Shown: piece by piece, positions 55,920 through 64,000 of the stretch
How the letters are laid out: the number at the start of each line of letters is the position of its first letter
How positions within the stretch are numbered: position 1 is the stretch's first letter
Origin: Sulfitobacter noctilucicola
GTDB taxonomy: Bacteria; Pseudomonadota; Alphaproteobacteria; Rhodobacterales; Rhodobacteraceae
DNA: 64,000 bases
NCBI RefSeq assembly: GCF_000622385.1
Contig: NZ_JASD01000008.1
Coordinates: 2,976,001 to 3,040,000, forward strand
Direction of reading: 5' to 3'
Position numbers and translations under genes: made by a program
The notes under the pieces: model-generated
Databases searched by the model: none
What the model saw: only the letters and a program-made list of their open reading frames with translations
Told to the model about the DNA's origin: nothing

Positions 55920-56747
55920 TCATCCGTTGGCGGGTTTCGCCTTTTCCGCTTCTTTGACTGCGTCCCACAGGGCATCCATTTCTGCCAGATCGCTGTCAGC
56001 GGCCGTTTTACCCAGTGCGGCAAGGCGTTCTTCGACCCCTTCAAACCGCCGTATGAATTTGGTGTTGGTGCGGCGCAGGGCGGCTTCGGGTTCAACCCCG
56101 AGATGACGGCCCAGATTGGCCATGACAAACAAAAGATCGCCGAATTCTTCTTCGACCTCTGTCTGGGACAGGGTATCGCGCGCTTCGACAAGCTCGGCGG
56201 CTTCTTCGGTGATCTTGGCGATCACATCGCTGGTGTCGGGCCAGTCAAAGCCGACGCGGGCGGCGCGTTTTTGCAGCTTGTGGGCGCGTAACAGGGCCGG
56301 CAGTCCAACGGCGACGCCATCCAAGGCGCCGCCTTGCGCTTTGCCCGCGCGCTCTGCCGCTTTGATCGCCTCCCAGTCGGCGGTCTGCTGTTCTGCGGAT
56401 TTCTCACGGCTTTCATCGCCAAAGACATGCGGGTGGCGAGCGACCATCTTGTTTGAGATATTGCGCACCACGGACTGAAAGGTGAAATGTCCGGCCTCTG
56501 CACCCATCTGGGCGTGATAGACCGATTGCAGCAATAGATCGCCCAGCTCGCCCTCCAGCTCGGTCCAATCGCTGCGGGCAATGGCATCAGCGACCTCATA
56601 GGCCTCTTCAATCGTATAGGGAGCAATGGAGGCGAAATCCTGCTCTATATCCCACGGACAGCCCGTCTGCGGATCGCGCAGGCGGCGCATGATTTCAAGC
56701 AGTCGTTCGATGCCTGCGTTTTCGTCATTTATCAGGTCGTCGGCCAT
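55920..56747 (-). CDS. mazG: Nucleoside triphosphate pyrophosphohydrolase MazG
   Basis: This 275-residue protein has two MazG domains with the EExxE metal sites: YTIEEAYEVADAI and GDLLLQSVYHA in the first, ITEEAAELVEA and EFGDLLFVMANLGR in the second. It hydrolyses NTPs to NMPs, guarding against damaged nucleotides. The start at 56747 faces the amidohydrolase gene, whose start lies 56 bases away on the other strand. Confidence 0.95.
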   Translation of the reverse strand: MADDLINDENAGIERLLEIMRRLRDPQTGCPWDIEQDFASIAPYTIEEAYEVADAIARSDWTELEGELGDLLLQSVYHAQMGAEAGHFTFQSVVRNISNKMVARHPHVFGDESREKSAEQQTADWEAIKAAERAGKAQGGALDGVAVGLPALLRAHKLQKRAARVGFDWPDTSDVIAKITEEAAELVEARDTLSQTEVEEEFGDLLFVMANLGRHLGVEPEAALRRTNTKFIRRFEGVEERLAALGKTAADSDLAEMDALWDAVKEAEKAKPANG

Positions 56748-56803
56748 TGTACGTTCTCCCGCTGTGGTGTCAGATAAGGTCAACCATTCAAAGGAGTCCA
56801 CCC

Positions 56804-57970
56804 ATGGCCGTGATCAACCGGATCGCCGATTTCGCAGAAGACATGACCGCGTGGCGGCGGCATCTTCACACGATCCCCGAACTCAGCTTTGACTGTCCCA
56901 AAACGGCGGCATTCATCAAGGAACGCCTAGAGGAAATCGGCGTGGACGAGATTCATGAGGGCATCGCGCAGACGGGTATTGTCGCGATTATCAACGGGAC
57001 AGGAGACGGGCAGACGGTCGGGCTGCGCGCGGATTTTGATGCGCTGCCGATCGAAGAAGAGACTGGTGTTGATTATGTCTCTACGCATCCCGGCAAAATG
57101 CATGCCTGTGGCCATGACGGGCATACCGCAATGCTGCTGGGGGCTGCAAAATACATGGTGGAGACGCGCAATTTCTCTGGTCGCGTTGCATTGATCTTTC
57201 AACCCGCTGAGGAAGACGGCGGCGGCGCGCAGGTGATGTGTAACGAAGGCATGATGGATCGCTTCGACATTGCCGAAGTCTACGGGATCCATAACTATCC
57301 CGGTGCCGAATTCGGAGCGTTCTACACCACACCGGGGCCAATCATGGCAGCGGTGGATATGTTCACCATCACTATCAACGGGCGCGGCGGACATGGGGCG
57401 ATGCCACATGAAACCGCCGATCCTGTGGTTGCCGCTTGTGGTATGGTGCAAGCCATCCAGACCATTGTGAGCCGCAACACGCCATCTGCCAGTGAAAAAG
57501 TTATCTCAGTCACACAAATTCACACAGGCTCAGCTAGTAACATCGTGCCTGACACTGCAATGATCAACGGCACCATCCGCACGTTTGACAAGGACGTGCA
57601 GGCCTTGATCCGTCGCCGGATGGAAGAGATCGTTGCGGGACAGGCGGCCAGCTACGGCGTGGAGGCATCGCTTGATTACGAAGTCGGCTACCCTGCGACA
57701 GTAAACGCGCCAGCAGAGACTGCCAAAGCCGCTGACGTTGCCCGCAAGGTTGTGGGCGATGCTAAGGTTGATGATGCTTTTCCCAAAGTCGCGGGATCAG
57801 AGGATTTCGCATATATGCTGGAAGAGCGGCCGGGGGCGTATCTTTTCCTTGGTGCGGGCGAGGGTGCGGGACTGCATCACCCCAAATACAACTTCAATGA
57901 CGAGGTCGCACCGGTCGGCGCGTCCTTCTTTGCTCAGCTTGTTGAGCAGCTTCAGCCGGCGGCCAAATAA
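56804..57970 (+). CDS. M20 family amidohydrolase (hippurate hydrolase-like)
   Basis: This 388-residue M20D-type metal enzyme would hydrolyse an N-acyl amino acid or similar amide. Motifs are RRHLHTIPELSF, HACGHDGHTAMLLG, FQPAEEDGGGAQVM and VAGSEDFAYML. An insert domain (GRGGHGAMPHETADPVVA) sits between the metal-binding halves. The ATG at 56804 has an AAGGAG site. It ends directly before the first ureohydrolase gene with no gap, so the three genes form an operon likely to strip amide and guanidino groups from one class of compounds. Confidence 0.9.
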   Translation: MAVINRIADFAEDMTAWRRHLHTIPELSFDCPKTAAFIKERLEEIGVDEIHEGIAQTGIVAIINGTGDGQTVGLRADFDALPIEEETGVDYVSTHPGKMHACGHDGHTAMLLGAAKYMVETRNFSGRVALIFQPAEEDGGGAQVMCNEGMMDRFDIAEVYGIHNYPGAEFGAFYTTPGPIMAAVDMFTITINGRGGHGAMPHETADPVVAACGMVQAIQTIVSRNTPSASEKVISVTQIHTGSASNIVPDTAMINGTIRTFDKDVQALIRRRMEEIVAGQAASYGVEASLDYEVGYPATVNAPAETAKAADVARKVVGDAKVDDAFPKVAGSEDFAYMLEERPGAYLFLGAGEGAGLHHPKYNFNDEVAPVGASFFAQLVEQLQPAAK

Positions 57971-58936
57971 ATGGGGTTGCAAGATGCAGCAAGCCAGGTC
58001 GATCAAGCTTTTACGCGGGATGACCTGAAGGGACCAAGTTTCGAGAATGCCTTTGGCGGGGCCACATCATTCCTGCGGCGCAAGTACACGAAGGACCTGA
58101 CTGGCGTGGATATCGCCGTGACGGGTGTGCCGTTTGATCAGGCCGTGACGAACCGCACAGGCACACGTCTGGGGCCACGCGCCATCCGTGAGGCCAGCAC
58201 ATTGCAGCCCTACGATCCACCATACGGCTGGGATTTTGATGTGCTGAGCGAATTTGCCATCGCGGACTATGGGGATCTGGCGTTCGACTACGGGCATACA
58301 TCGAAATTCCCTGCTGCGTTGACGGCGCATATCAAAGGAATTCTGGATGCGGGTGCGGCTTCGGTCACGCTGGGCGGAGATCACTATATCAGTTTTCCGA
58401 TCCTAAAGGCCTACGCGGAAAAGTATGGTCCTATCAGCCTGTTACAGTTCGATGCTCATTCAGATACATGGCCGGATGACGACATGGACCGCATTGACCA
58501 CGGCACGATGTTCTACAAAGCCGTGAAGTCCGGCATCGTAGATCCACTGACATCTGTGCAAGTGGGCATCAGGACAACCAATCCGGACACTTTGGGTGTG
58601 ACGACAATTGACGCAGCAGAGGTCCACCGCAGAGGGCCGGAGGCCGCGGTGTCGCGGATCAAGGAAGTGTTGGGGGACAGGCCGTGCTACCTCACGTGGG
58701 ACATTGATGCGCTTGATCCGGCCTATGCACCGGGGACCGGAACGCCGGTTTGGGGTGGGCTGACGTCTGCCCAAGGGGCCGCGATGTTGCGGGCCTTGGC
58801 AGGGATCAACATCGTCGGGGGGGATGTGGTTGAAGTGTCGCCGCCTTTCGATCCGACAGGTGCCACGGCGATTGCGGGGGCGCATGTGGCAACCGAAATC
58901 CTATGTTTGCTGGGTCACCGGATGAGGACGACATGA
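57971..58936 (+). CDS. speB: Ureohydrolase, agmatinase family (first of two)
   Basis: This 321-residue arginase/agmatinase-family enzyme has all manganese ligands: LGGDHYISF, LQFDAHSDTWPDDD and TWDIDALDPAYAPGTGTP. It would release urea from a guanidino compound such as agmatine, guanidinobutyrate or guanidinopropionate. Its ATG follows the amidohydrolase stop with no gap, and its end overlaps the next ureohydrolase by ATGA. Agmatine as substrate is only the family default. Confidence 0.88.
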   Translation: MGLQDAASQVDQAFTRDDLKGPSFENAFGGATSFLRRKYTKDLTGVDIAVTGVPFDQAVTNRTGTRLGPRAIREASTLQPYDPPYGWDFDVLSEFAIADYGDLAFDYGHTSKFPAALTAHIKGILDAGAASVTLGGDHYISFPILKAYAEKYGPISLLQFDAHSDTWPDDDMDRIDHGTMFYKAVKSGIVDPLTSVQVGIRTTNPDTLGVTTIDAAEVHRRGPEAAVSRIKEVLGDRPCYLTWDIDALDPAYAPGTGTPVWGGLTSAQGAAMLRALAGINIVGGDVVEVSPPFDPTGATAIAGAHVATEILCLLGHRMRTT

Positions 58937-59880
58937 GCACCAAGAACCAGCCGATCAGCGGCAATGATCTGGCCCGGTTTTCCGGTCCGAATACCTTTAT
59001 GCGGTTGCCGTCGGTTAACGACCTTAAGGGGCTGGATGTGGCGGTGCTGGGCATTCCGCTGGATATCGGCACATCTTGGCGGTCCGGCACGCGGTTCGGG
59101 CCAAAGCAGGTGCGCGCCGAAAGTGCGATGCTGCGGCCTTACAACCTGGCGACAGGTGCTGCGCCGTTTGATAGTTTGCAGGTTGCAGACATCGGCGATC
59201 TAGCCATCAATACGTTTTCGCTGAGCGAGAGTTTACGTATCATTGCAGAAAGTTACGATGCGATCTTGATGTCGGATGCCATGCCGCTTGCCATTGGCGG
59301 TGACCATTCGATGACGCTGCCGATCCTGCGTGCCATTGCCAAACGGCACGGGCCGGTCGCCCTTATCCATGTGGACGCCCATGCTGACGTGAACGACGAG
59401 ATGTTCGGCGAGAAAGAGGCCCATGGCACCGTTTTCCGACGTGCGTATGAGGAAGGGCTGATCCAGCCCGCCAAGACCTATCAGATCGGCTTGCGCGGCA
59501 CGGGCTATTCCGCAGAGGACTTCAAGGAAGCCGCCGGATGGGGTTTCCAGCAATTTCCGGCTGAAGAACTGTGGGGGCGGAGCCTGTCCACACTTGGCAC
59601 GGAAATCCGCCGCGATATCGGCGATGTTCCAACATACGTGACCTATGATATCGACAGCCTTGATCCGGCCTATGCGCCTGGCACCGGCACACCGGAGATT
59701 GGCGGGCTGACCACACCGCAGGCGCTGCAACTGATCCGCGCGCTTAAAGGTTTGAACATTGTGGGCGCAGATCTGGTCGAGGTTTCGCCGCCCTATGACA
59801 CGACAGGCAACACCGCGCTGACGGGCGCGAACATCCTCTATGAGATGTTGTGTGTCTTCCCCGGGGTCGTATACCGCTAG
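58933..59880 (+). CDS. speB: Ureohydrolase, agmatinase family (second of two)
   Basis: This 315-residue paralogue of the preceding gene also keeps the full metal set: IGGDHSMTLP, IHVDAHADVND and TYDIDSLDPAYAPGTGTP. The ATG at 58933 lies in the previous stop codon (ATGA overlap), so the pair is translationally coupled and may form a mixed hexamer. The two are similar but clearly diverged, so this is not a recent duplication. It is followed by a DUF1499 gene. Confidence 0.88.
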   Translation: MSTKNQPISGNDLARFSGPNTFMRLPSVNDLKGLDVAVLGIPLDIGTSWRSGTRFGPKQVRAESAMLRPYNLATGAAPFDSLQVADIGDLAINTFSLSESLRIIAESYDAILMSDAMPLAIGGDHSMTLPILRAIAKRHGPVALIHVDAHADVNDEMFGEKEAHGTVFRRAYEEGLIQPAKTYQIGLRGTGYSAEDFKEAAGWGFQQFPAEELWGRSLSTLGTEIRRDIGDVPTYVTYDIDSLDPAYAPGTGTPEIGGLTTPQALQLIRALKGLNIVGADLVEVSPPYDTTGNTALTGANILYEMLCVFPGVVYR

Positions 59881-59907
59881 GGCTGCAGATTCGAATTTTG
59901 AGGCAGG

Positions 59908-60366
59908 ATGAAGGCTAGGGGTGCGATGATGATTTTCTGGATTTTGGTGCTCGTTGTTATCGGCGTGTTTGCTTTCGTGCGGCTCGCACCCTCCGATCCA
60001 CAGCGCTGGCACAGACAGTCGAACGTTGCGGGCATGGGGGAGAGTCGTCCTGCCTCCGGCTACGTTTGGCGGGAACCGGTAACCGATGATGGTCTTGCAC
60101 GGCTGAAAGCGCTTGACGATGTAATACGCGACACGCCCCGCACAAAGGTGCTGATCGGATCGGTTGCGGAAGGCAAAATTACCTATGTAACGCGCTCGAA
60201 AGTCTGCGGTTTCCCTGACTATACGACCATCGGTATTTACGAGGGGCCCGTGCAGGGAGTGCAGACACGATACCTTGAGATCAACGCCAGACTGCGTTTT
60301 GGCAAGTCAGATCTTGGGGTAAACCGGAACCGAGTTCAGGGCTGGATTGCGTCCGTCGAGGGATGA
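59908..60366 (+). CDS. DUF1499 family membrane-anchored protein
   Basis: This 152-residue protein has an N-terminal hydrophobic helix (MIFWILVLVVIGVFAFVRL) and a DUF1499 domain after it (IGSVAEGKITYVTRSKVCGFPDYTTIGI, read in two parts at about 80-110). The function is unknown. An internal ATG at 59926 is an alternative start. Its last 60 bases overlap the end of a converging gene on the other strand. Confidence 0.75.
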   Translation: MKARGAMMIFWILVLVVIGVFAFVRLAPSDPQRWHRQSNVAGMGESRPASGYVWREPVTDDGLARLKALDDVIRDTPRTKVLIGSVAEGKITYVTRSKVCGFPDYTTIGIYEGPVQGVQTRYLEINARLRFGKSDLGVNRNRVQGWIASVEG

Positions 60367-60594
60367 GGACAGGCAGCCTTCCTGCACTTCGCGCCACATC
60401 GGCACGTTAAGCGACATCTGGCATTGCGCCATGAACATGCGCCCGTCTACTTGCAAACAAATCGTTTCGCCAAGCTCTACACGGTTGCGGCTTTTGTCGG
60501 TGCAATAGCAATCCACCGTCTTTCCACCGGGGTATGTCACGTCAGCCGCGGCGGGCAGGGACATTAGACTAAGAACGATTGCGAACTTTTTCAT
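60307..60594 (-). CDS. Small secreted cysteine-containing protein
   Basis: This 95-residue protein has a clear Sec signal peptide (KKFAIVLSLMSLPAAAD) with a likely cut after the Ala run. The mature part holds CYC and further cysteines (CLQ, QCQ, GCL) that probably form disulfides in the periplasm. I do not recognise a family. The ATG at 60594 was chosen for the signal peptide. It overlaps the DUF1499 gene end by 60 bases, and both ends look real. Confidence 0.7.
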   Translation of the reverse strand: MKKFAIVLSLMSLPAAADVTYPGGKTVDCYCTDKSRNRVELGETICLQVDGRMFMAQCQMSLNVPMWREVQEGCLSSSLDGRNPALNSVPVYPKI

Positions 60595-60656
60595 GATCGA
60601 ATCATACCACAAAGCGGGTCTTGACCAAAGCCAATCCATAAGCGACAGGTGATCGC

Positions 60657-61712
60657 ATGATACCCATGGACCGCCTTGCACAGATCACCCAGCGTTTTCA
60701 GTTTTTGGAAGCGTCCATGTCGGCTGGATCAGACGGGGCAGATTTCGCGGCTTTGGCGAAGGAGTACGCGGACTTACGGCCCGTTGTTGAACAAATCGAA
60801 GCCTATCGGGAATTGCTGGACGGACGCGCCGAATGCGAGGCGATGCTGGCCGATCCCGAGATGGCCGAGCTGGCACGGGACGAGATGGCCTCGATCAAAG
60901 AGGCGCTTCCCAAGGCGGAAGAGGCCTTGCAGATTGCGCTGCTTCCCAAGGATGCGGCAGACGCCAAGCCCGCGATGCTTGAGATACGCCCCGGTACTGG
61001 CGGCGACGAAGCAGCGTTGTTCGCAGCTGACCTTCTGCGCATGTACCAACGTTATGCGGAGGCCCGTGGTTGGGGTTTTGACATGGTCGAAGAACAGATG
61101 ACCGAACTTGGTGGCGTCAAGGAAGTCGTGGCGCATATCACTGGCCAGAACGTCTTTGCCCGTTTGAAATATGAAAGTGGTGTGCACCGTGTGCAGCGTG
61201 TGCCGACCACGGAAAGTGGCGGACGGATCCACACGTCTGCCGCAACGGTTGCTGTCTTGCCGGAAGCCGAAGACGTTGACATTGAAATCAACCCGAACGA
61301 TTTGCGCATTGATACGATGCGGTCATCGGGCGCGGGCGGGCAGCATGTGAATACCACCGATTCCGCCGTGCGCATCACGCACCTTCCTACGGGGCTTGTA
61401 GTCACCAGTTCCGAGAAATCCCAGCACCGGAACCGTGACAAGGCCATGCAGGTCCTCAAGGCGCGGCTTTATGATATGGAACGCAGCCGCGTGGATAGCG
61501 AACGTTCTGCGGATCGTGCTTCGCAGGTTGGATCGGGCGACCGGTCCGAGCGGATCAGGACCTATAATTTCCCTCAGGGCCGGATGACCGATCACCGGAT
61601 CAACCTGACGCTCTACCGGCTTGATGCCGTTATGCAGGGCGATCTGGACGAGATTGTCGATGCATTGACTGCCGATGCGCAAGCGCGCCAGATGGCCGAG
61701 ATGAACCAGTGA
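60657..61712 (+). CDS. prfA: Peptide chain release factor 1
   Basis: This 351-residue factor reads UAA and UAG stop codons. It has the PxT anticodon-like motif (VPTTE) of RF1 and the catalytic GGQ in [35 protein letters not shown] is also typical. The prmC start overlaps its stop by four bases (GTGA), coupling the factor to the enzyme that methylates its GGQ. Confidence 0.96.
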   Translation: MIPMDRLAQITQRFQFLEASMSAGSDGADFAALAKEYADLRPVVEQIEAYRELLDGRAECEAMLADPEMAELARDEMASIKEALPKAEEALQIALLPKDAADAKPAMLEIRPGTGGDEAALFAADLLRMYQRYAEARGWGFDMVEEQMTELGGVKEVVAHITGQNVFARLKYESGVHRVQRVPTTESGGRIHTSAATVAVLPEAEDVDIEINPNDLRIDTMRSSGAGGQHVNTTDSAVRITHLPTGLVVTSSEKSQHRNRDKAMQVLKARLYDMERSRVDSERSADRASQVGSGDRSERIRTYNFPQGRMTDHRINLTLYRLDAVMQGDLDEIVDALTADAQARQMAEMNQ

Positions 61713-62545
61713 GCACCGCCGGCGAAGCGATGGCGGCAGCGGCTGCGCGGTTGCGGGCAGCAGGTGTGCCGGACCCTGCGCGGGACGCGCGGATGCTGTT
61801 GGCCCACGCGGCATCTGTTGATGCGGCCCGCGTGACCCTTATCGCACCCGAAGAAATTGCCCCCGAGATTGCCGAGCGGTTCGAGAACCTCATTTCTTTG
61901 AGAGCTGTGCGCGTGCCGGTGTCGCAGCTTGTGGGTTCCCGCGCATTTTATGGCCGTGACTTCCGTATCAGCCGCGATGTGCTTGATCCGAGACCCGAAA
62001 CGGAAACCCTGATTGATCTGGCGCTAAGCGCACCCTTTGAGACGGTCCTTGATCTTGGAACCGGCTCGGGCTGTATTCTGGTCAGCCTGCTGGCCGAGAA
62101 TACGGAGGCGCGTGGTGTGGGAGTTGATCTGTCCGAGGCGGCCTGTTTGCAAGCCAGCGCCAATGCGGTGATGCACGGTGTGGCTGCACGGGCGGACATC
62201 TACCAGTCTGACTGGTTCGCTGAGGTGCAGGGGCGTTTTGATCTGATTGTTGCGAATCCACCTTATCTGGCGATGGCTGAAATGGATGGTGTCGCACCTG
62301 AATTGCGCGATCACGAGCCGCACATGGCGCTGACGGACGGGCTGGACGGCTTGTCGGCCTACAGGATCATTGCACAACAGGCGCAAGGGTTTTTGACAAC
62401 ATCAGGCCGTGTGATGGTCGAAATCGGCTGGCAGCAAGGTGCCGCTGTGCAAGCAATTTTTCGCGATTCCGGTTGGGCTGGCGTTGATCTGGCGCTGGAT
62501 CTCGATGGCCGAGCAAGGGTGGTTTGCGCGGGTCAACCAGCGTAA
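61709..62545 (+). CDS. prmC: Release factor glutamine methyltransferase
   Basis: This 278-residue SAM-dependent enzyme methylates the GGQ glutamine of release factors. SAM-binding is by [16 protein letters not shown] and the catalytic motif is NPPY ([14 protein letters not shown]). The [14 protein letters not shown] stretch precedes the fold. The start is a GTG overlapping the prfA stop. Confidence 0.95.
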   Translation: MSTAGEAMAAAAARLRAAGVPDPARDARMLLAHAASVDAARVTLIAPEEIAPEIAERFENLISLRAVRVPVSQLVGSRAFYGRDFRISRDVLDPRPETETLIDLALSAPFETVLDLGTGSGCILVSLLAENTEARGVGVDLSEAACLQASANAVMHGVAARADIYQSDWFAEVQGRFDLIVANPPYLAMAEMDGVAPELRDHEPHMALTDGLDGLSAYRIIAQQAQGFLTTSGRVMVEIGWQQGAAVQAIFRDSGWAGVDLALDLDGRARVVCAGQPA

Positions 62546-62755
62546 ATCGGCTAATCTGCGCCACATTGGTCGAATTTATGCGGTTTTACTCTTGCCCCAC
62601 GGGCCTGAGCGTGTTTATTCAAGTATGTTGCAGCGGTGGATGCCTTCGGCGGTCCCGCGCGGCTTATGCCCAACAATTCAGTGACCGGTTTTTTCGGCGC
62701 GTATATCGCACCATTCGGTATCAAAACAACCAGCACACAAGGCTGATATCTTTTC

Positions 62756-63352
62756 ATGAAATCTACCAGATCACGGTCCCGGTCGAAGAATAGCCGCAAC
62801 CGCAATAACAACAATCAGGGCGGCAATGTCGTCAACCGCGTTTTTGACAGCTCCGGTCCGGAGGGCAAGGTGCGTGGCACGCCAAGTCAGGTGATTGAAA
62901 AGTACAACCAGCTGGCCCGCGACGCGACCCTGTCGAACGACCGCGTGGCGGCAGAGAATTTCCAGCAGCACGCAGAACACTATCTGCGGATGTTGTCCGA
63001 AGCGCAGCGCGAACAGGACCAGCGCCGCGAAGAGCAGGAACGCCAGAACCGCGAGCGTCAGGCAGAGCGGGACCGCGAACGCGCGGAGCGTCAGGAGCGT
63101 GACAGCAATCAAGGTGGCGGCCAGCATGGCGGCAACCAGCCCCGCACGCCCGACGCAGGTGAAGCACCACAGCCAGAAGTGGAAGCGCCGGTTGAGAATA
63201 CTTCGGCAGAAGACGATAGCGGTCTGGTCGAGACGCCAGAGAGCAAACCCAAGCCAAAGCGCGCGCCCCGGCGCAAGCCAAAGCCCAAGCCGGCTGCTGA
63301 AACCCCGCCGGAAGGCGGCGGCAACGACGATCAGCCCGAAGCGGCAGAATAA
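62756..63352 (+). CDS. DUF4167 family protein
   Basis: This 198-residue protein begins with an Arg/Asn/Ser-rich segment (SRSRSKNSRNRNNNNQGGN), then a conserved core of about 70 residues (VFDSSGPEGKVRGTP, SQVIEKYNQLARDAT, NDRVAAENFQQHAEHYLRML). It ends in a long Gln/Glu/Arg then Pro/Lys-rich tail that looks disordered. It matches DUF4167, common after prfA-prmC in alphaproteobacteria; the function is unknown, with RNA or nucleic-acid binding suggested by composition only. Confidence 0.88.
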   Translation: MKSTRSRSRSKNSRNRNNNNQGGNVVNRVFDSSGPEGKVRGTPSQVIEKYNQLARDATLSNDRVAAENFQQHAEHYLRMLSEAQREQDQRREEQERQNRERQAERDRERAERQERDSNQGGGQHGGNQPRTPDAGEAPQPEVEAPVENTSAEDDSGLVETPESKPKPKRAPRRKPKPKPAAETPPEGGGNDDQPEAAE

Positions 63353-63367
63353 TAGATATACAGATCA

Positions 63368-63393
63368 GGCTCCGTTCCATCGGGGCCTTTTTT
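63368..63393 (+). terminator. Rho-independent terminator of the DUF4167 gene
   Basis: GGCTCCG and CGGGGCC form a 7-bp stem with one T-G pair and the loop TTCCAT, followed by six T residues, 15 bases after the stop codon. Confidence 0.9.
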
Positions 63394-63398
63394 GTGGC

Positions 63399-63983
63399 TC
63401 AGTCGGCGGGCAGGGGTGCCAATGAGCCTTCGGTGCGTTGCGCATACCGGATCAGACCGCGCTTCTCCAAAACAGCCTTGCGGCGCAGCCATTCGTAGCG
63501 CGTGTCGTCTCGCACCGGCGCCCAGAACAGCTTTCCGGCGTATCTCCACGGATCAATCACCACACCGTTTTCCATGACGTCGCCTTTGGCAACGATCACG
63601 AGCGTGCTGTGGTCGATCAGCAGCCGTGTTTCCGAATTGGCGATGGCGCGGGTCAGGCCCAGAGTACGGAAGTTCTCGGCACTCAGTCTGGCCTGCATGT
63701 CTTCGGCCCAGTGATAGCAAAGCCCGCGTGGCCGCAGCCCAGCGTTGACCTTCGCATTATGGATCAGCGCCGGATCAGTGATGCCGTAGGCTTGTGCCAG
63801 ACGGAATGTTGTCTCGTATGACAGCGCCGCAGCACGCCGGGCCTCGGCAGGGTCAACATCGGGGGAAAGTGCCTGTAGCGATGCCGCCAATGCCGCAACA
63901 TCACGGGCCGCACCCGGCTGGGGACCACGCGCCGAACAGGCCGAGAGCAGCGCTGTGCAAAGCAGGACGATCAGCAGCTTCAC
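63399..63983 (-). CDS. Hypothetical lipoprotein
   Basis: This 194-residue protein has a lipoprotein signal ending in LLSAC, with Cys16 as the lipidation site. The mature part contains SYETTFRLAQAYGITDPALI, GLCYHWAEDMQARL and VVIDPWRYAGKLFW, which look conserved, but I know no function for them. The Cys-Tyr-His run and the later DHSTLV and DPW segments have the spacing of a papain-like Cys-His-Asp fold; that is only a guess. It converges with the DUF4167 gene. Confidence 0.8.
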   Translation of the reverse strand: MKLLIVLLCTALLSACSARGPQPGAARDVAALAASLQALSPDVDPAEARRAAALSYETTFRLAQAYGITDPALIHNAKVNAGLRPRGLCYHWAEDMQARLSAENFRTLGLTRAIANSETRLLIDHSTLVIVAKGDVMENGVVIDPWRYAGKLFWAPVRDDTRYEWLRRKAVLEKRGLIRYAQRTEGSLAPLPAD

Positions 63984-64000
63984 GCGCGCGCGACTTCCCG

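Overview
The window looks like chromosomal DNA of a Rhodobacterales (Roseobacter-clade) alphaproteobacterium. The support is gene order and content: argS, a SPOR protein, nagZ, scpA and scpB in a row; rpmF, plsX, fabH, ihfA and a MerR gene in a row; an OlsB-type ornithine acyltransferase; a DUF4167 protein after prfA and prmC; and a GC-rich base composition. I cannot name the genus from sequence alone. No phage, insertion sequence, CRISPR array or rRNA was seen. One tRNA gene, tRNA-Pro(GGG), is present.

Bases 1-14.7 kb are accessory and centre on amines and amides. They hold an amidase, a flavoprotein/RidA/DUF1028 cassette, a LysR regulator, a trimethylamine/histamine dehydrogenase-like flavoenzyme, a PLP decarboxylase, an ArgE-like deacylase and a LuxR regulator joined to an alpha/beta hydrolase fold. 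Two members of this region have decayed. One is a polyamine-type ABC transporter reduced to fused pieces of the ATPase and the binding protein (3094-3640). The other is an aldehyde dehydrogenase with its middle deleted and several frameshifts (6315-7126). A shared element precedes both the flavoprotein gene and the dehydrogenase-like gene, and three ATCAAG half-sites precede the LysR gene.

Bases 15-22.5 kb hold an unidentified helical protein with a central hydrophobic segment. They also hold a minus-strand operon of a dimethylglycine-dehydrogenase-like enzyme, an MttB-family methyltransferase and a TetR regulator, divergent from a thiamine-diphosphate enzyme. Two strong tandem palindromes lie in the divergent promoter region and are probably the TetR operators.

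Bases 22.5-43.7 kb are mostly core functions: DNA repair (xthA), Fe-S assembly, dNTP control (dgt, dcd), tRNA charging (argS, tyrS), chromosome segregation (scpAB), cell-wall recycling (nagZ), lipid synthesis (plsX, fabH, olsB), IHF-alpha, L32, BamE and an ABC-F ATPase. Set among them is the most novel-looking locus, a 63-residue peptide gene ending in Cys-Cys-Ser-Ile, a perfect 10-bp intercistronic hairpin, and a 360-residue gene of unknown function.

Bases 43.7-64 kb mix core genes (anmK, eno, a Fur-family gene, a DEAD-box helicase, selO, mazG, prfA, prmC) with small accessory enzymes (desaturase, cupin, acetyltransferases, EamA exporters, nucleoside hydrolase). They include an amidohydrolase followed by two tightly coupled ureohydrolases. 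Start codons were chosen from ribosome-binding sites, family N-termini and neighbour overlap, and often lie downstream of the longest possible start.
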